In this document: positions 1 to 8,672 of the stretch, in pieces
How positions within the stretch are numbered: the first letter of the stretch is position 1
Layout: each line of letters begins with the position of its first letter
Assembly (NCBI GenBank): GCA_946402705.1
Contig: CAMIXG010000016.1
Location: forward strand, 1 to 33,223
Source: an uncultured Tissierellia bacterium
GTDB taxonomy: Bacteria; Bacillota; Clostridia; Tissierellales; Tissierellaceae
Reading direction: 5' to 3'
DNA: 33,223 bases
The notes under the pieces: model-generated
Told to the model about the DNA's origin: nothing
The model's database searches: none
What the model saw: the letters and a program-made list of their open reading frames with translations, nothing else
Translations under genes and position numbers: made by a program

Positions 1-2
1 TT

Positions 3-1112
3 CATAGTTTTAAAGAATTTAAAGGAATTGTGACAACTATCTTGACAAATTCCGAACCAGTTATCCTAAAAGAAACTTATAAGATACAATTTGTATATGA
101 GTATAGAAATAAGGTCCTACATGAAAATCTAGATAAGGAAGAGGCTATAGAAAAGATGTATCTTCTTGCCTATGATGAGTTTAAAAATATAAATTTATTT
201 TTAGTAGATAAGGATTTAGAGGTATTGATTTCTAAAAAGAGGAAGGTAAAAATAAATGATAGGAAGGCTAGTAAGAAACTAGCTAATTTAAATCATAATA
301 AGACTAAGAATTATATATTAGAAGATAACATCGAACATGATTTTTTAGTAGAACTTGGGGTTATGGACAAGAATTTTAAAGTAAAACCAAGTAGATATGA
401 TAAATTTAGACAGATAAATAGATTTTTAGAACTAGTAGAAGATGTAATAGATAAATTAGATGGAAAAAAAGAGATAAATATAATAGACTTTGGTTGTGGT
501 AAAAGTTACTTAACCTTTGCCTTATATTATTATTTAGTTGATGTACTAAAACTAAATATAAATGTAATTGGCTTGGATTTGAAAAAAGATGTAATTGAAT
601 TTTGTAATGAAACAGCAGAAAAGTTAAACTATGATAAATTAAAATTTATCCATGGCGATATTAAGGATTTTGATGAAGTTGATAAGGTAGATATGGTGGT
701 TACACTTCATGCTTGTGATATAGCAACAGATGCGGCTTTAGTTAAAGCCATATCATGGGATGCGGAGGTAATCTTATCTGTTCCATGCTGCCAAGCAGAG
801 TTTTATTCAAAGGTAGAAAATCCTAATCTTGAGCCTATGTTAAGACATGGGATAATTAAAGAAAAGATGTCATCTCTTATAACGGACAGCTTAAGAGGAG
901 TGGCTCTTGAGTCTTTAGGATATAATGTTCAACTTTTAGAATTTATAGATATAGAACATACACCTAAAAATATCTTGATAAGGGGATATAAGGACCCTAA
1001 AAAAGATAGAGATAAGCATATAAAAGAGTATCTTGATTTCAAAGAGTTTTGGAATTTAGATGATTTATTTTTAGATGGGGAATTAAAGAAAATAAATAAG
1101 GAAATCAAATAA
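3..1112 (+). CDS. Class I SAM-dependent methyltransferase, 5'-partial
   Basis: Methyltransferase of the Rossmann-fold, Methyltransf_32-like type; substrate unknown. The SAM-binding loop is visible as IIDFGCGKSYLTFAL, followed by an acidic strand end (VIGLDLKKDV), HGDIKDF and VTLHACDIATDAAL. A later SVPCCQAEF motif is typical of this family. The N-terminal ~110 residues form a separate family-specific region. The frame is open to the left edge with no stop, and the residues before the first possible start (GTG at 30, weak AGGA only 3 nt upstream) read naturally as protein, so I treat the gene as truncated by the window edge. Downstream is a strong shared terminator. Family assignment is fairly sure; whether it acts on RNA or protein cannot be seen here. 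Confidence 0.8.
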   Translation, partial: HSFKEFKGIVTTILTNSEPVILKETYKIQFVYEYRNKVLHENLDKEEAIEKMYLLAYDEFKNINLFLVDKDLEVLISKKRKVKINDRKASKKLANLNHNKTKNYILEDNIEHDFLVELGVMDKNFKVKPSRYDKFRQINRFLELVEDVIDKLDGKKEINIIDFGCGKSYLTFALYYYLVDVLKLNINVIGLDLKKDVIEFCNETAEKLNYDKLKFIHGDIKDFDEVDKVDMVVTLHACDIATDAALVKAISWDAEVILSVPCCQAEFYSKVENPNLEPMLRHGIIKEKMSSLITDSLRGVALESLGYNVQLLEFIDIEHTPKNILIRGYKDPKKDRDKHIKEYLDFKEFWNLDDLFLDGELKKINKEIK

Positions 1113-1113
1113 G

Positions 1114-1152
1114 AAAAAACCTGATAGTTTATTTAAACTATCAGGTTTTTTT
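1114..1152. terminator. Bidirectional intrinsic terminator
   Basis: Perfect stem: AACCTGATAGTTT pairs with AAACTATCAGGTT around an ATTT loop. An A-run lies on the left and a T-run on the right, so it can end transcription of the methyltransferase on the plus strand and of the small membrane protein/dipeptidase group on the minus strand. Confidence 0.9.
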
Positions 1153-1157
1153 CCATG

Positions 1158-1307
1158 TTAAATTATTATAAAAGATATTATGAAATACAAAATCAATAAG
1201 GAAACCCAAATGAAAACTTTTCCATAAATTTCATATAAAGTAAATATTACGATAAATAGAAAAATAAGGAACATAAAAGTGAGTAATCCTGTTAAACTAG
1301 TTTCCAA
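1158..1307 (-). CDS. Small two-helix membrane protein (49 aa)
   Basis: Unrecognised small protein. On the minus strand a TTG start at 1307 follows a strong GGAGGTGG ribosome binding site (1313-1320) at 5-7 nt spacing, and the frame runs 49 codons to TAA at 1158. The product is almost wholly hydrophobic, with two predicted membrane segments at about residues 5-25 and 31-49, separated by a short polar turn (YEIYGK). It starts 55 nt after the M20 dipeptidase stop, with no terminator between, and ends just before the shared terminator, so co-transcription with the dipeptidase is likely. I cannot assign a function. The good ribosome binding site and fit between stop and terminator argue it is real; the lack of any homology test keeps confidence moderate. 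Confidence 0.6.
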   Translation of the reverse strand: METSLTGLLTFMFLIFLFIVIFTLYEIYGKVFIWVSLLILYFIISFIII

Positions 1308-1362
1308 TAAATCCACCTCCATTGGTCTTTATTTGCATATTATTTTTACTAATTTTAATTAT

Positions 1363-2724
1363 CTAGCTTTTTATTATACTTTCAAAATCATCTATTATTT
1401 GTGATGTTATCTTTATCCCTTGATTGAATAAATCTATTCTTATATTTTCATTTGGGCCATAATTATTTTCATCTATATTTGCATAAGGCACTAGGATAGA
1501 TGGAATTTCAAGAATTTCAGACCAGATAAAGCTAGGTAGGCTTCCACCCCAGCTTGGTACTATAATAGGTTTTTTAGTCGTCACTTTACTGATGGAGTCT
1601 ACTATAGAATTTAAGTTATCTGCCTTTATAATAGATCTAGAAGGTAAAACATCATTATCTATTGGAGTTATTTTTATTTGCGGATTAACCCTAGACACAA
1701 AATCTTCAATTAGAGTTTTTATCTTTTCAGGTCTTTGATTGTAGGCCATTCTAATTTCTATTTCAGCTTCAGCCCTGCCTGGGATTTTGTTATCGATTTT
1801 AAAATGTGCATAGCCAGAACTTATGTTGTTAATACTAAGTGCAGGTCTTAGGGTTGAATCCATAAAAAAGTCTAGAGCATCTTTATCTATTGACTTAACT
1901 TCAAAAATTTCGGCTAATTTTACCCTATCAAATGGTATTTGCTCAATCATGTCCATATCTTCTTTGGAAACTTCAAGGACATCATCATAAAATCCATCAA
2001 TTAAAACCTTGCCCTTATCATCTACTATTGAAGCAAGAGCTTTTATTAATTCCCAAGAAGCATTTTCTATACCTCCACCTATATTTCCAGAGTGATTATC
2101 AGCATAGGCAGTTTGTATTTCTAAATTAAGTCTCATAACTCCACGGCTACCCAAAGCTACAAGAGGTGTGTCATCAAGGGCAAGTGAGGCATCTGCCATA
2201 TATACTAAGTCAGCCTTTAGAAGATCTTTATTTTCTTTAGCAAATTTTTCTAAAGATGAACTACCAGTTTCTTCTTCACCCTCAATTATAAACTTAATAT
2301 TAACTGGTAACTTTCCCACAGTATCTATGTAGTTTTTAACTCCAAGTATATTTATTAGAAGTTGTCCCTTGCCATCACCTGTACCTCTTCCATATAATCT
2401 ACCATCCTTTATTGTTGGTACAAAGGGAGAACTTTTCCAAAGATTTAGGGCGCCCGTTGGCTGAACATCATAGTGACCATAAAACATTAGGGTAGGTTTA
2501 TCCTTGTCTACAATGGCTTCTGCGTAAATAATAGGGTTACCCTCAGTTTGTATAGTCTTTGTAAAGAAACCACAAGAATCCAGTAACTCTGTCAAAAAAT
2601 TAACACACTTACTTATACCTTGGTGATTATCATTTAAGCTAGGTATTCTTATAAAGTCTTTTAAAAGCTCTATATCTTTTTCATTGGAACAATCTATATT
2701 ATCGTGCAGTTCTTTAATAGTCAT
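1363..2724 (-). CDS. M20 family metallo-dipeptidase with an altered metal ligand
   Basis: Predicted cytoplasmic zinc dipeptidase/carboxypeptidase of the M20 family (CNDP/PepV-like), likely cleaving dipeptides for amino-acid supply. Visible motifs: first metal ligands in GHYDVQP (H84, D86), bridging Asp in GRGTGDGKG (D117), catalytic glutamates in IEGEEETGS (about E151), a third ligand at MADAS (D178), and a dimerisation (lid) domain in the middle. The C-terminal motif usually reads ..H-x-PNE with His as the last zinc ligand; here it is NNYGPNEN, Tyr at residue 422. The length of 453 aa is normal. ATG at 2724 follows a good AAGGAGG site. It has its own promoter and lies upstream of the small membrane protein. 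The family is certain; whether it keeps normal activity is uncertain. Confidence 0.88.
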   Translation of the reverse strand: MTIKELHDNIDCSNEKDIELLKDFIRIPSLNDNHQGISKCVNFLTELLDSCGFFTKTIQTEGNPIIYAEAIVDKDKPTLMFYGHYDVQPTGALNLWKSSPFVPTIKDGRLYGRGTGDGKGQLLINILGVKNYIDTVGKLPVNIKFIIEGEEETGSSSLEKFAKENKDLLKADLVYMADASLALDDTPLVALGSRGVMRLNLEIQTAYADNHSGNIGGGIENASWELIKALASIVDDKGKVLIDGFYDDVLEVSKEDMDMIEQIPFDRVKLAEIFEVKSIDKDALDFFMDSTLRPALSINNISSGYAHFKIDNKIPGRAEAEIEIRMAYNQRPEKIKTLIEDFVSRVNPQIKITPIDNDVLPSRSIIKADNLNSIVDSISKVTTKKPIIVPSWGGSLPSFIWSEILEIPSILVPYANIDENNYGPNENIRIDLFNQGIKITSQIIDDFESIIKS

Positions 2725-2762
2725 ATTAATCCTCCTTAAATTTCAAATATAATATCAACTTT

Positions 2763-2791
2763 AGAATAGCACGAGAGATATAGTTTGTCAA
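2763..2791 (-). promoter_or_regulatory. Sigma-A-type promoter for the M20 dipeptidase
   Basis: On the minus strand TTGACA (2786-2791) and TATTCT (2763-2768) are separated by 17 nt, and a TGC precedes the -10 box (extended -10). Placed about 40 nt upstream of the dipeptidase start. Confidence 0.75.
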
Positions 2792-2807
2792 TAAATTAAC
2801 GGAATAT

Positions 2808-3371
2808 TCACTCTTTTTCCATATATTTCAATTCAATTCCCTTAGAATTATATTTTTTTCGTTTACTAGTGAGATTTGAGGTGTTGATTTTATAGATATT
2901 CACTCGAGATAGACCGGCTTCTATAGCCATATTAAAAAATTCCATTTTATCTGGAGTATATTTTTCGCAGATTATTCTCATGGCTTCAATTTTTTCTTTT
3001 TCATCTTCTACTAAACCTATATTTCCACGAACTACACATGAAGCAAACTCAGTTGTAAAGACATTGCTAATTAAATCCTTTGCCCTTGACTTGTCAGTTT
3101 TAAAACTTTCAAGTTCTTCAGCACTATAATTATTAGGAACTTTCACATCAGTTACAAAGGAGATACAAACTGTAGGATTAGATTTAAAAAAATCTACTTT
3201 TTCTCCAACCTTGGCAGAATGAAAATATAAATTATCCTCTATTCTTATTATGGAAAGAGGTAAGTTGGTAATACCTAGTTTTTCATCATATACAGCAAGA
3301 GAGCCAAATACAGCAGAATCAATTACAAATTCTCCAAATGCTCTATCCATTTCCCTGTCTTTTCTTCTCAT
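2808..3371 (-). CDS. NimA-like flavin-binding protein (pyridoxamine 5'-phosphate oxidase family)
   Basis: Split-barrel FMN-binding protein of the PNPOx-like/NimA group. The N-terminus MRRKDREM and the stretch LYFHSAKVGEKVDFFKSNP followed by VCISFV are the family hallmarks; the latter is the flavin phosphate-contacting and strand region. Members range from nitroimidazole-resistance reductases to uncharacterised flavin or heme proteins, so the substrate is unknown. 187 aa is slightly longer than the 150-165 aa usual for the family, with a basic C-terminal tail (TSKRKKYNSKG). It is followed by the dipeptidase, which has its own promoter, and is transcribed divergently from the ileS T-box unit. 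Good GGGAGG site before ATG at 3371. Confidence 0.8.
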   Translation of the reverse strand: MRRKDREMDRAFGEFVIDSAVFGSLAVYDEKLGITNLPLSIIRIEDNLYFHSAKVGEKVDFFKSNPTVCISFVTDVKVPNNYSAEELESFKTDKSRAKDLISNVFTTEFASCVVRGNIGLVEDEKEKIEAMRIICEKYTPDKMEFFNMAIEAGLSRVNIYKINTSNLTSKRKKYNSKGIELKYMEKE

Positions 3372-3462
3372 ATTAAACCTCCCAAATTATATAATGTTAT
3401 TTTTTACAAAGTTATAAGTAGATTATATCATTAAATGTAAAATAGAAAACTAGCCTAAATAA

Positions 3463-3491
3463 TTGACAAAGTCTTAGATATTTAGTATATT
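3463..3491 (+). promoter_or_regulatory. Sigma-A promoter of the ileS T-box transcript
   Basis: TTGACA at 3463-3468 and TATATT at 3486-3491 with exactly 17 nt between; the predicted start of transcription near 3498 lies just ahead of the T-box. The 405 nt without a gene (3372-3776) hold this promoter, the T-box and the ileS ribosome binding site. Confidence 0.8.
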
Positions 3492-3517
3492 TGATGGTAA
3501 GTAAAAAACTAATATGC

Positions 3518-3743
3518 CATGAAAAGGACAGTAATAATATGATTTCATTTTAGAGAATTGGTCACTTTGCTGAAAGACCATAATGAAAAATATTATGAAA
3601 ATCACCTTAGAGCATAATACTTGAAACTAGTAGAGTATTACGGGAAGTCCGTTATCCTTACAAGAGAGGTAGATTTGTATAAATCTGCAATTCGGGTGGT
3701 ACCGCGATATTTTCGTCCCTAAGTTTATCTTGGGGACTTTTTT
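3518..3743 (+). promoter_or_regulatory. T-box riboswitch, isoleucine specifier, upstream of ileS
   Basis: tRNA-sensing leader. Stem I contains AGTAAT near its 5' end and a specifier loop in which GAAA is followed by ATC (3601-3603, an Ile codon) and then A, matching the downstream isoleucyl-tRNA synthetase. The conserved T-box GGGTGGTACCGCG is at 3694-3706. The terminator arms are GTCCCTAAG (3715-3723) and CTTGGGGAC (3729-3737), followed by T6. Uncharged tRNA-Ile should stabilise the antiterminator and permit ileS transcription. Confidence 0.95.
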
Positions 3744-3776
3744 AATTTTATAATTTATGAAAAGGAGTGAATATAT

Positions 3777-6700
3777 ATGGAAAAATTTGAAGCGCTATCT
3801 AATGCTCCTGTCAAAGATAGAGAAGGAGAAGTTAGAGCTTATTGGGAAAAAATAGATTTATTAAACGAGTCTATAAATTCTAGAGATGAAAATAATCCAT
3901 TCGTATTTTATGAAGGACCTCCAACTGCAAATGGAAAACCAGGTATACATCATGTTATGGCGAGAACTTTAAAGGACTTAACATGTAGGTTTAAGACTAT
4001 GGAAGGTTATAGAGTAAATAGAAAGGCTGGATGGGACACTCATGGACTGCCAGTTGAAATAGAAGTTGAAAAACAACTTGGATTACAAAATAAGCAAGAG
4101 ATAGAAGAGTATGGAATAAAAGAATTTAATGAAAAATGTAAGGAATCTGTATTTAAGTATGAAGGTCTTTGGAGAGATATGACCGAAAGAATGGCATATG
4201 AAGTAGATATGGATAATCCTTATATAACACTTGATAATAATTATATAGAAAGTGTTTGGTGGATATTAGACAAGTTCTTTAAGGAAGATATGGTATATGA
4301 AGGACATAAAATACTACCATATTGTACTAGGTGTGGAACAGGACTTGCAACACATGAGGTAGCACAAGGATATAAAGAAATAACATCTGAAACTGTAATA
4401 GCTAAATTTAAGTTAAAAGACAAGAATGAATATTTCTTAGCTTGGACTACAACACCCTGGACTCTACCTTCAAATACTGTTTTAACAGTTCATCCAGATA
4501 TAGATTATGTAAGGGTTGAGCAGGATGGAGAAATTTACTATCTAGCAGAAGCCTTGGCAAATTCTGTACTTGGAGAAGACTATACAGTGCTTGAAAAGAT
4601 GAAGGGTAAAGATTTAGAGTATATAGAATACGAACAATTACTACCTTTTGTAAAGGCTGATAAAAAAGCATTCTTTGTAACTCTAGCTGATTATGTTACA
4701 ACTGGAGATGGTACTGGAATAGTTCACTCTGCACCAGCTTTTGGTGAAGATGATTATGAAGTTGGTAGAAAATATGACCTACCAATATTAAAACCAGTTT
4801 CACAACAAGGTTTATTTACAGAAACACCTTGGGAAGGTAAATTTGTAATGGATGCAGATCCAGATATTATAGAATATTTAAAATCTGAAAATAAAATGTA
4901 TAAAAAACAAAGGGTGAAACATAATTATCCACATTGTTGGAGATGTAAAACTCCTTTATTATACTATGCAAATCCTTCTTGGTATATAGAAATAACTAAG
5001 ATAAAAGATAAATTAATAGAAGAAAATAATAAGGTAAACTGGTATCCAGACTATGTAGGAGAAGGTAGATTTGGAAACTGGTTAGAAAATCTTAATGACT
5101 GGGCAATTTCTAGAAGTAGATATTGGGGTACGCCACTTCCAATATGGAGATGTGATGATTGCGGTCATCTAGAAAGTGTTGGTTCTAGGGCAGAACTAGT
5201 AGAAAGAGCTATAGAAGCTATAGATGAATCAATAGAACTTCACAGACCTTATGTAGATGATGTTCACTTAAAATGTAGTAAGTGTAGTGGAACTATGACT
5301 CGTGAAGAAGAAGTTATAGATGTTTGGTTTGACAGTGGAGCAATGCCTTTTGCACAACTTCATTATCCATTTGAAAACAAGGACAAATTTGAAAATAATT
5401 TCCCAGCAGATTTTATTTGTGAGGGAATAGACCAAACTAGAGGATGGTTTTATTCATTACTTGCCATATCAACTTTTGTAATGGGCAAGGCACCATATAA
5501 AAATGTACTTGTAAATGACTTAATCTTAGATAAAGAAGGAAAGAAAATGAGTAAGTCTGTAGGTAATACTATAGATCCTTTTGAGATGTTTGATAAGTAT
5601 GGAGCAGATGTTTTAAGATGGTACTTTATGTATGTTTCACCACCTTGGTCTACTACGAAATTTGATATAGATGGACTTAGAGAAGTTGAAAGTAAGTTCT
5701 TTAGTACCCTTAGAAATACTTACAATTTCTTCTCCCTATATGCTAATACAGATGAAATAGATCCGAGAACCTTCTTTGTAGAATATGAAAATAGACCAGA
5801 AATCGATAGATGGATACTATCTAAATATAATAATTTAGTTAAGTATGTAAAAGAGAATATGGATATATTTGAATATAACAAAGTAGTAAAGGCAGTTCAA
5901 GACTTCTTAGTAGAAGATTTATCTAATTGGTATATAAGAAGAAACAGAAGAAGATTCTGGGAAAAAGAAGTAACAGAAGATAAAAAATCTGTTTATAATA
6001 CAACTTATGAAGTACTAGTTGGAATAACTAAACTTATAGCTCCAATAGTTCCATTTACTTCAGAAGAGTTATATCAAAGACTAGTTGGAGATAAGTCTGT
6101 ACATTTAGACTATTTCCCAAAAACAAATGAAAGTTTAATAGATAATAAGCTTGAAGAAAAAATGGATTTGGTAAGAGATTTGGTTACTCTAGGTAGAGCA
6201 TCTAGAGAGGTAAATAGACTAAAGGTGCGTCAACCTTTATCATCAGTTCTTGTTGATGGAAAATATGAAGATACAATTAAGGATTTAGCTCCACTTATGA
6301 TGGAAGAGTTAAATGTTAAAGAGGTTGTATTTGAAGACGATTTATCTCAGTTTATGAACTTTGCCTTAAAACCAAATTACAGGGTAGCAGGCTCAATATT
6401 TGGTAAAAATATTAAAGCTTTTGCAAAATATTTAGAAGAAGTAGATGCACATAAGCTAGTAGAAGAATTAGAAGATAAAAATATGGAAATAGAGCTTGAT
6501 GGAGAGAAATATGAAATTCAAAAAGACTATGTTCAAGTAAATATTTCTTCTAAAGAAGGTTTTGATGTATCTATGGAAAAAAATAGATTTGTTATATTAG
6601 ATACAAAACTTACAGAAGAATTAAGGCAAGAAGGTTATGCTAGAGAGTTTATATCTAAGGTACAACAAATGAGAAGAAGTAATGAATATGAAATACTAGA

Positions 6701-6872
6701 TAATATAAAAATCTACTATAACGGTTCAGAAATAATACAAAAAGCAGTTAAGGAATATGAAGAATATATAAAAGATGAAACTTTAGCTGTTGAAATAATA
6801 CTTGTAGAAGAGGAATTAAATCCAGAAGATTTAAATGGAGAATCAACAGGTATGAAATTGGAAAGACTATAA
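3777..6872 (+). CDS. ileS: Isoleucyl-tRNA synthetase
   Basis: Charges tRNA-Ile in the cytoplasm. 1031 aa, the size of the longer IleS forms. The HIGH-region motif reads PGIHHVMART rather than the canonical HxGH, a variant I recall from some bacterial IleS enzymes. KMSKS is intact (KKMSKSVGN, about residues 588-595). The CP1 editing domain includes WTTTPWTLPSNT and GTGIVHSAPAFGEDD; zinc-type cysteine pairs are seen at CTRCG, CWRCK, CDDCG and CSKCSG. The C-terminal anticodon-binding region contains LSNWYIRRNRRRFW. Start ATG at 3777 follows AAAAGGAGTG. Transcription is under the isoleucine T-box and ends at a two-part hairpin after the gene. The long form with this motif suggests an IleS2-like enzyme, a class often less sensitive to mupirocin; that is inference only. 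Confidence 0.97.
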   Translation: MEKFEALSNAPVKDREGEVRAYWEKIDLLNESINSRDENNPFVFYEGPPTANGKPGIHHVMARTLKDLTCRFKTMEGYRVNRKAGWDTHGLPVEIEVEKQLGLQNKQEIEEYGIKEFNEKCKESVFKYEGLWRDMTERMAYEVDMDNPYITLDNNYIESVWWILDKFFKEDMVYEGHKILPYCTRCGTGLATHEVAQGYKEITSETVIAKFKLKDKNEYFLAWTTTPWTLPSNTVLTVHPDIDYVRVEQDGEIYYLAEALANSVLGEDYTVLEKMKGKDLEYIEYEQLLPFVKADKKAFFVTLADYVTTGDGTGIVHSAPAFGEDDYEVGRKYDLPILKPVSQQGLFTETPWEGKFVMDADPDIIEYLKSENKMYKKQRVKHNYPHCWRCKTPLLYYANPSWYIEITKIKDKLIEENNKVNWYPDYVGEGRFGNWLENLNDWAISRSRYWGTPLPIWRCDDCGHLESVGSRAELVERAIEAIDESIELHRPYVDDVHLKCSKCSGTMTREEEVIDVWFDSGAMPFAQLHYPFENKDKFENNFPADFICEGIDQTRGWFYSLLAISTFVMGKAPYKNVLVNDLILDKEGKKMSKSVGNTIDPFEMFDKYGADVLRWYFMYVSPPWSTTKFDIDGLREVESKFFSTLRNTYNFFSLYANTDEIDPRTFFVEYENRPEIDRWILSKYNNLVKYVKENMDIFEYNKVVKAVQDFLVEDLSNWYIRRNRRRFWEKEVTEDKKSVYNTTYEVLVGITKLIAPIVPFTSEELYQRLVGDKSVHLDYFPKTNESLIDNKLEEKMDLVRDLVTLGRASREVNRLKVRQPLSSVLVDGKYEDTIKDLAPLMMEELNVKEVVFEDDLSQFMNFALKPNYRVAGSIFGKNIKAFAKYLEEVDAHKLVEELEDKNMEIELDGEKYEIQKDYVQVNISSKEGFDVSMEKNRFVILDTKLTEELRQEGYAREFISKVQQMRRSNEYEILDNIKIYYNGSEIIQKAVKEYEEYIKDETLAVEIILVEEELNPEDLNGESTGMKLERL

Positions 6873-6883
6873 AAATTAGATGA

Positions 6884-6936
6884 AATAGGAGGTTATAATT
6901 TGGGATAAAACCCCAAAAGATACCTCTTATTTTTTT
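6884..6936 (+). terminator. Two-part terminator hairpin after ileS
   Basis: Outer stem AATAGGAGGT (6884-6893) with ACCTCTTATT (6922-6931, one G-T wobble), inner stem TTTGGG (6899-6904) with CCCAAA (6912-6917), then a T-run. A second weaker hairpin (ATCAGA/TCTGAT around TTTT) lies near 7014-7029. The remaining intergenic DNA up to the symporter holds only a possible promoter, TAGATA at 7046 and TATACT at 7069 with 17 nt between. Confidence 0.75.
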
Positions 6937-7157
6937 ATGCAAAATGAAAAATGGGGAATTTGCTTGGCTGGGAGAACTATGCAAATTAAAGGGCTTTGTT
7001 AAAAAAAAGACTATCAGATTTTTCTGATTATTCTTTAAAAAAGCATAGATAATTGATAAGAAATAGTATATACTGAAAATGTAGAAAGGGCCTGAACATA
7101 ATTTGTTTTGATAATTTGTAATGTATTTAATAGGAATTACTTACAAGGAGGATGTAC

Positions 7158-8546
7158 ATGGATTTTTTAATGAAAATTGAACGTATTGTTAATGGATTTG
7201 TATGGGGACCACCAATACTACTTTTGGTTGTGGGTACAGGACTTTACATAACTTTCAGAACTAAATTCTTTACTGTTAGGAAATTAGGATATGTATTCTC
7301 ACAAACAATTGGAAAAATGTTTAAAAAAGATGAAAAGACAGACTCAAAGGCTGAGGGAGAGATAACACCCTTTCAGGCCATGTCCACCGCACTAGCTGCC
7401 ACACTAGGTACAGGTAACATAGCCGGTGTAGCTACAGCTCTAACACTTGGTGGACCAGGTGCAATATTTTGGATGTGGGTTTCAGCACTTTTTGGAATGG
7501 CTACAAAATATTCAGAAGTTGTGCTAGCTGTTAATTACAGAGAAGATAAGGGAAATGGAGTATACGTTGGGGGACCAATGTACTACTTGAAAAATGGACT
7601 TAAACAGCCAGTACTAGCAGCTATATTCGCAGTATTCACTTCCATAGCAGCACTAGGTACAGGTAACATGGTTCAATCCAACTCTGTAGCACAATCTCTA
7701 AACCATACTTTTGGTATTAGTGAAACTGTAACAGGTATAGTTCTTGCTATTGTAGTAGGACTTGCTATGTTAGGTGGATTAAAGAGAATTGCAAGTATCA
7801 CAGAAAAATTAGTACCATTTATGGCTATATTCTATATTGCAGGTGCTTTATTAGTAGTTTTAATAAATATAACTGCAGTACCAGCAGCACTTGCTTTAAT
7901 TGTAAAATCAGCATTTACAGGAAAAGCAGCATTTGGTGGATTCGCAGGAGCAACTATGGCCTTATCTATGAGATTTGGTATAGCAAGGGGAGTATTCTCC
8001 AATGAAGCAGGCCTTGGTTCTGCACCAATAGCCCATGCTCCAGCTACAACTGATAGTCCAGTTAAACAAGGTTTCTGGGGAGTGTTTGAAGTATTTGTAT
8101 CTTCAATGATAATTTGTACTTTAACTGCACTAACAATACTTGTAACAGATTCTTTAGGATCTGGAAAAACTGCGGCAGCTTTAACAACTTTAGCTTTTGA
8201 AAAAAATCTAGGAACTATTGGGGGATATATAGTATCATTTGGACTATTATTCTTTGCACTTTCAACATTACTAGGTTGGTCATACTATGGAGAAGTAAGT
8301 TTAAGCTACTTATTTGGCGAAAAAGTTTCGAAATTATATAAATTTATATGGATTCCACTAGTGTTTGTGGGTGCTATTGCAAATCTTGAAGTTGTTTGGA
8401 ATGTATCAGATACCTTCAATGGATTAATGGCTATTCCCAACTTAATCGGGGTTCTTGGACTTAGTAAGGTTGTAATATCTTTAACTAAGGAGTACTTTGA
8501 TAAGGTAGAAGCAGAAGAAAAAGCAGTAGGAAAAGAGTATGTATAA
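7158..8546 (+). CDS. Alanine/glycine:Na+ symporter (AGCS family)
   Basis: Membrane transporter that takes up alanine or glycine together with sodium ions (some members use H+). About ten or eleven hydrophobic segments are visible. Family motifs: ATLGTGNIAGVATALTLGGP followed by GAIFWMW (the substrate-site and signature region), GGPMYYLKNG, and FSNEAGLGSAPIAHA. 462 aa is a normal length. An ATG at 7152 overlaps the AAGGAGG ribosome binding site (7145-7151), so I place the start at the next ATG, 7158, at 6 nt spacing. It is a single-gene unit between the ileS terminator and its own strong terminator. Confidence 0.93.
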   Translation: MDFLMKIERIVNGFVWGPPILLLVVGTGLYITFRTKFFTVRKLGYVFSQTIGKMFKKDEKTDSKAEGEITPFQAMSTALAATLGTGNIAGVATALTLGGPGAIFWMWVSALFGMATKYSEVVLAVNYREDKGNGVYVGGPMYYLKNGLKQPVLAAIFAVFTSIAALGTGNMVQSNSVAQSLNHTFGISETVTGIVLAIVVGLAMLGGLKRIASITEKLVPFMAIFYIAGALLVVLINITAVPAALALIVKSAFTGKAAFGGFAGATMALSMRFGIARGVFSNEAGLGSAPIAHAPATTDSPVKQGFWGVFEVFVSSMIICTLTALTILVTDSLGSGKTAAALTTLAFEKNLGTIGGYIVSFGLLFFALSTLLGWSYYGEVSLSYLFGEKVSKLYKFIWIPLVFVGAIANLEVVWNVSDTFNGLMAIPNLIGVLGLSKVVISLTKEYFDKVEAEEKAVGKEYV

Positions 8547-8569
8547 ACAATAAAATAGATTTGTTCAGG

Positions 8570-8605
8570 AAAACTCCAAGGTGAACCTTGGAGTTTTATT
8601 TTTTT
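8570..8605 (+). terminator. Intrinsic terminator after the symporter
   Basis: 12-bp perfect stem: AAAACTCCAAGG and CCTTGGAGTTTT around TGAA, followed by a T-rich tail. Confidence 0.9.
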
Positions 8606-8611
8606 CTGAGA

Positions 8612-8640
8612 TAGACATTAAAAAATCCCTATGATATACT
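8612..8640 (+). promoter_or_regulatory. Promoter of the malY-ycxB-sirtuin operon
   Basis: TAGACA (8612-8617) and TATACT (8635-8640) separated by 17 nt, with TGA just upstream of the -10 box. It lies immediately after the preceding terminator and about 33 nt before the first start codon. Confidence 0.6.
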
Positions 8641-8672
8641 TTTTTAATAACATATTGTGGTGAGGTGAGCTT

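Noticed and set aside
3372..3460. Promoter of the NimA-like gene on the minus strand
   Set aside because: Several TATAAT-like boxes occur in this AT-rich stretch but none has a convincing -35 at 16-18 nt, so I did not call one.
6884..6936. A riboswitch or leader after ileS
   Set aside because: The nested hairpin with a T-run lies right after the ileS stop and over 220 nt before the next gene, which fits a terminator better.
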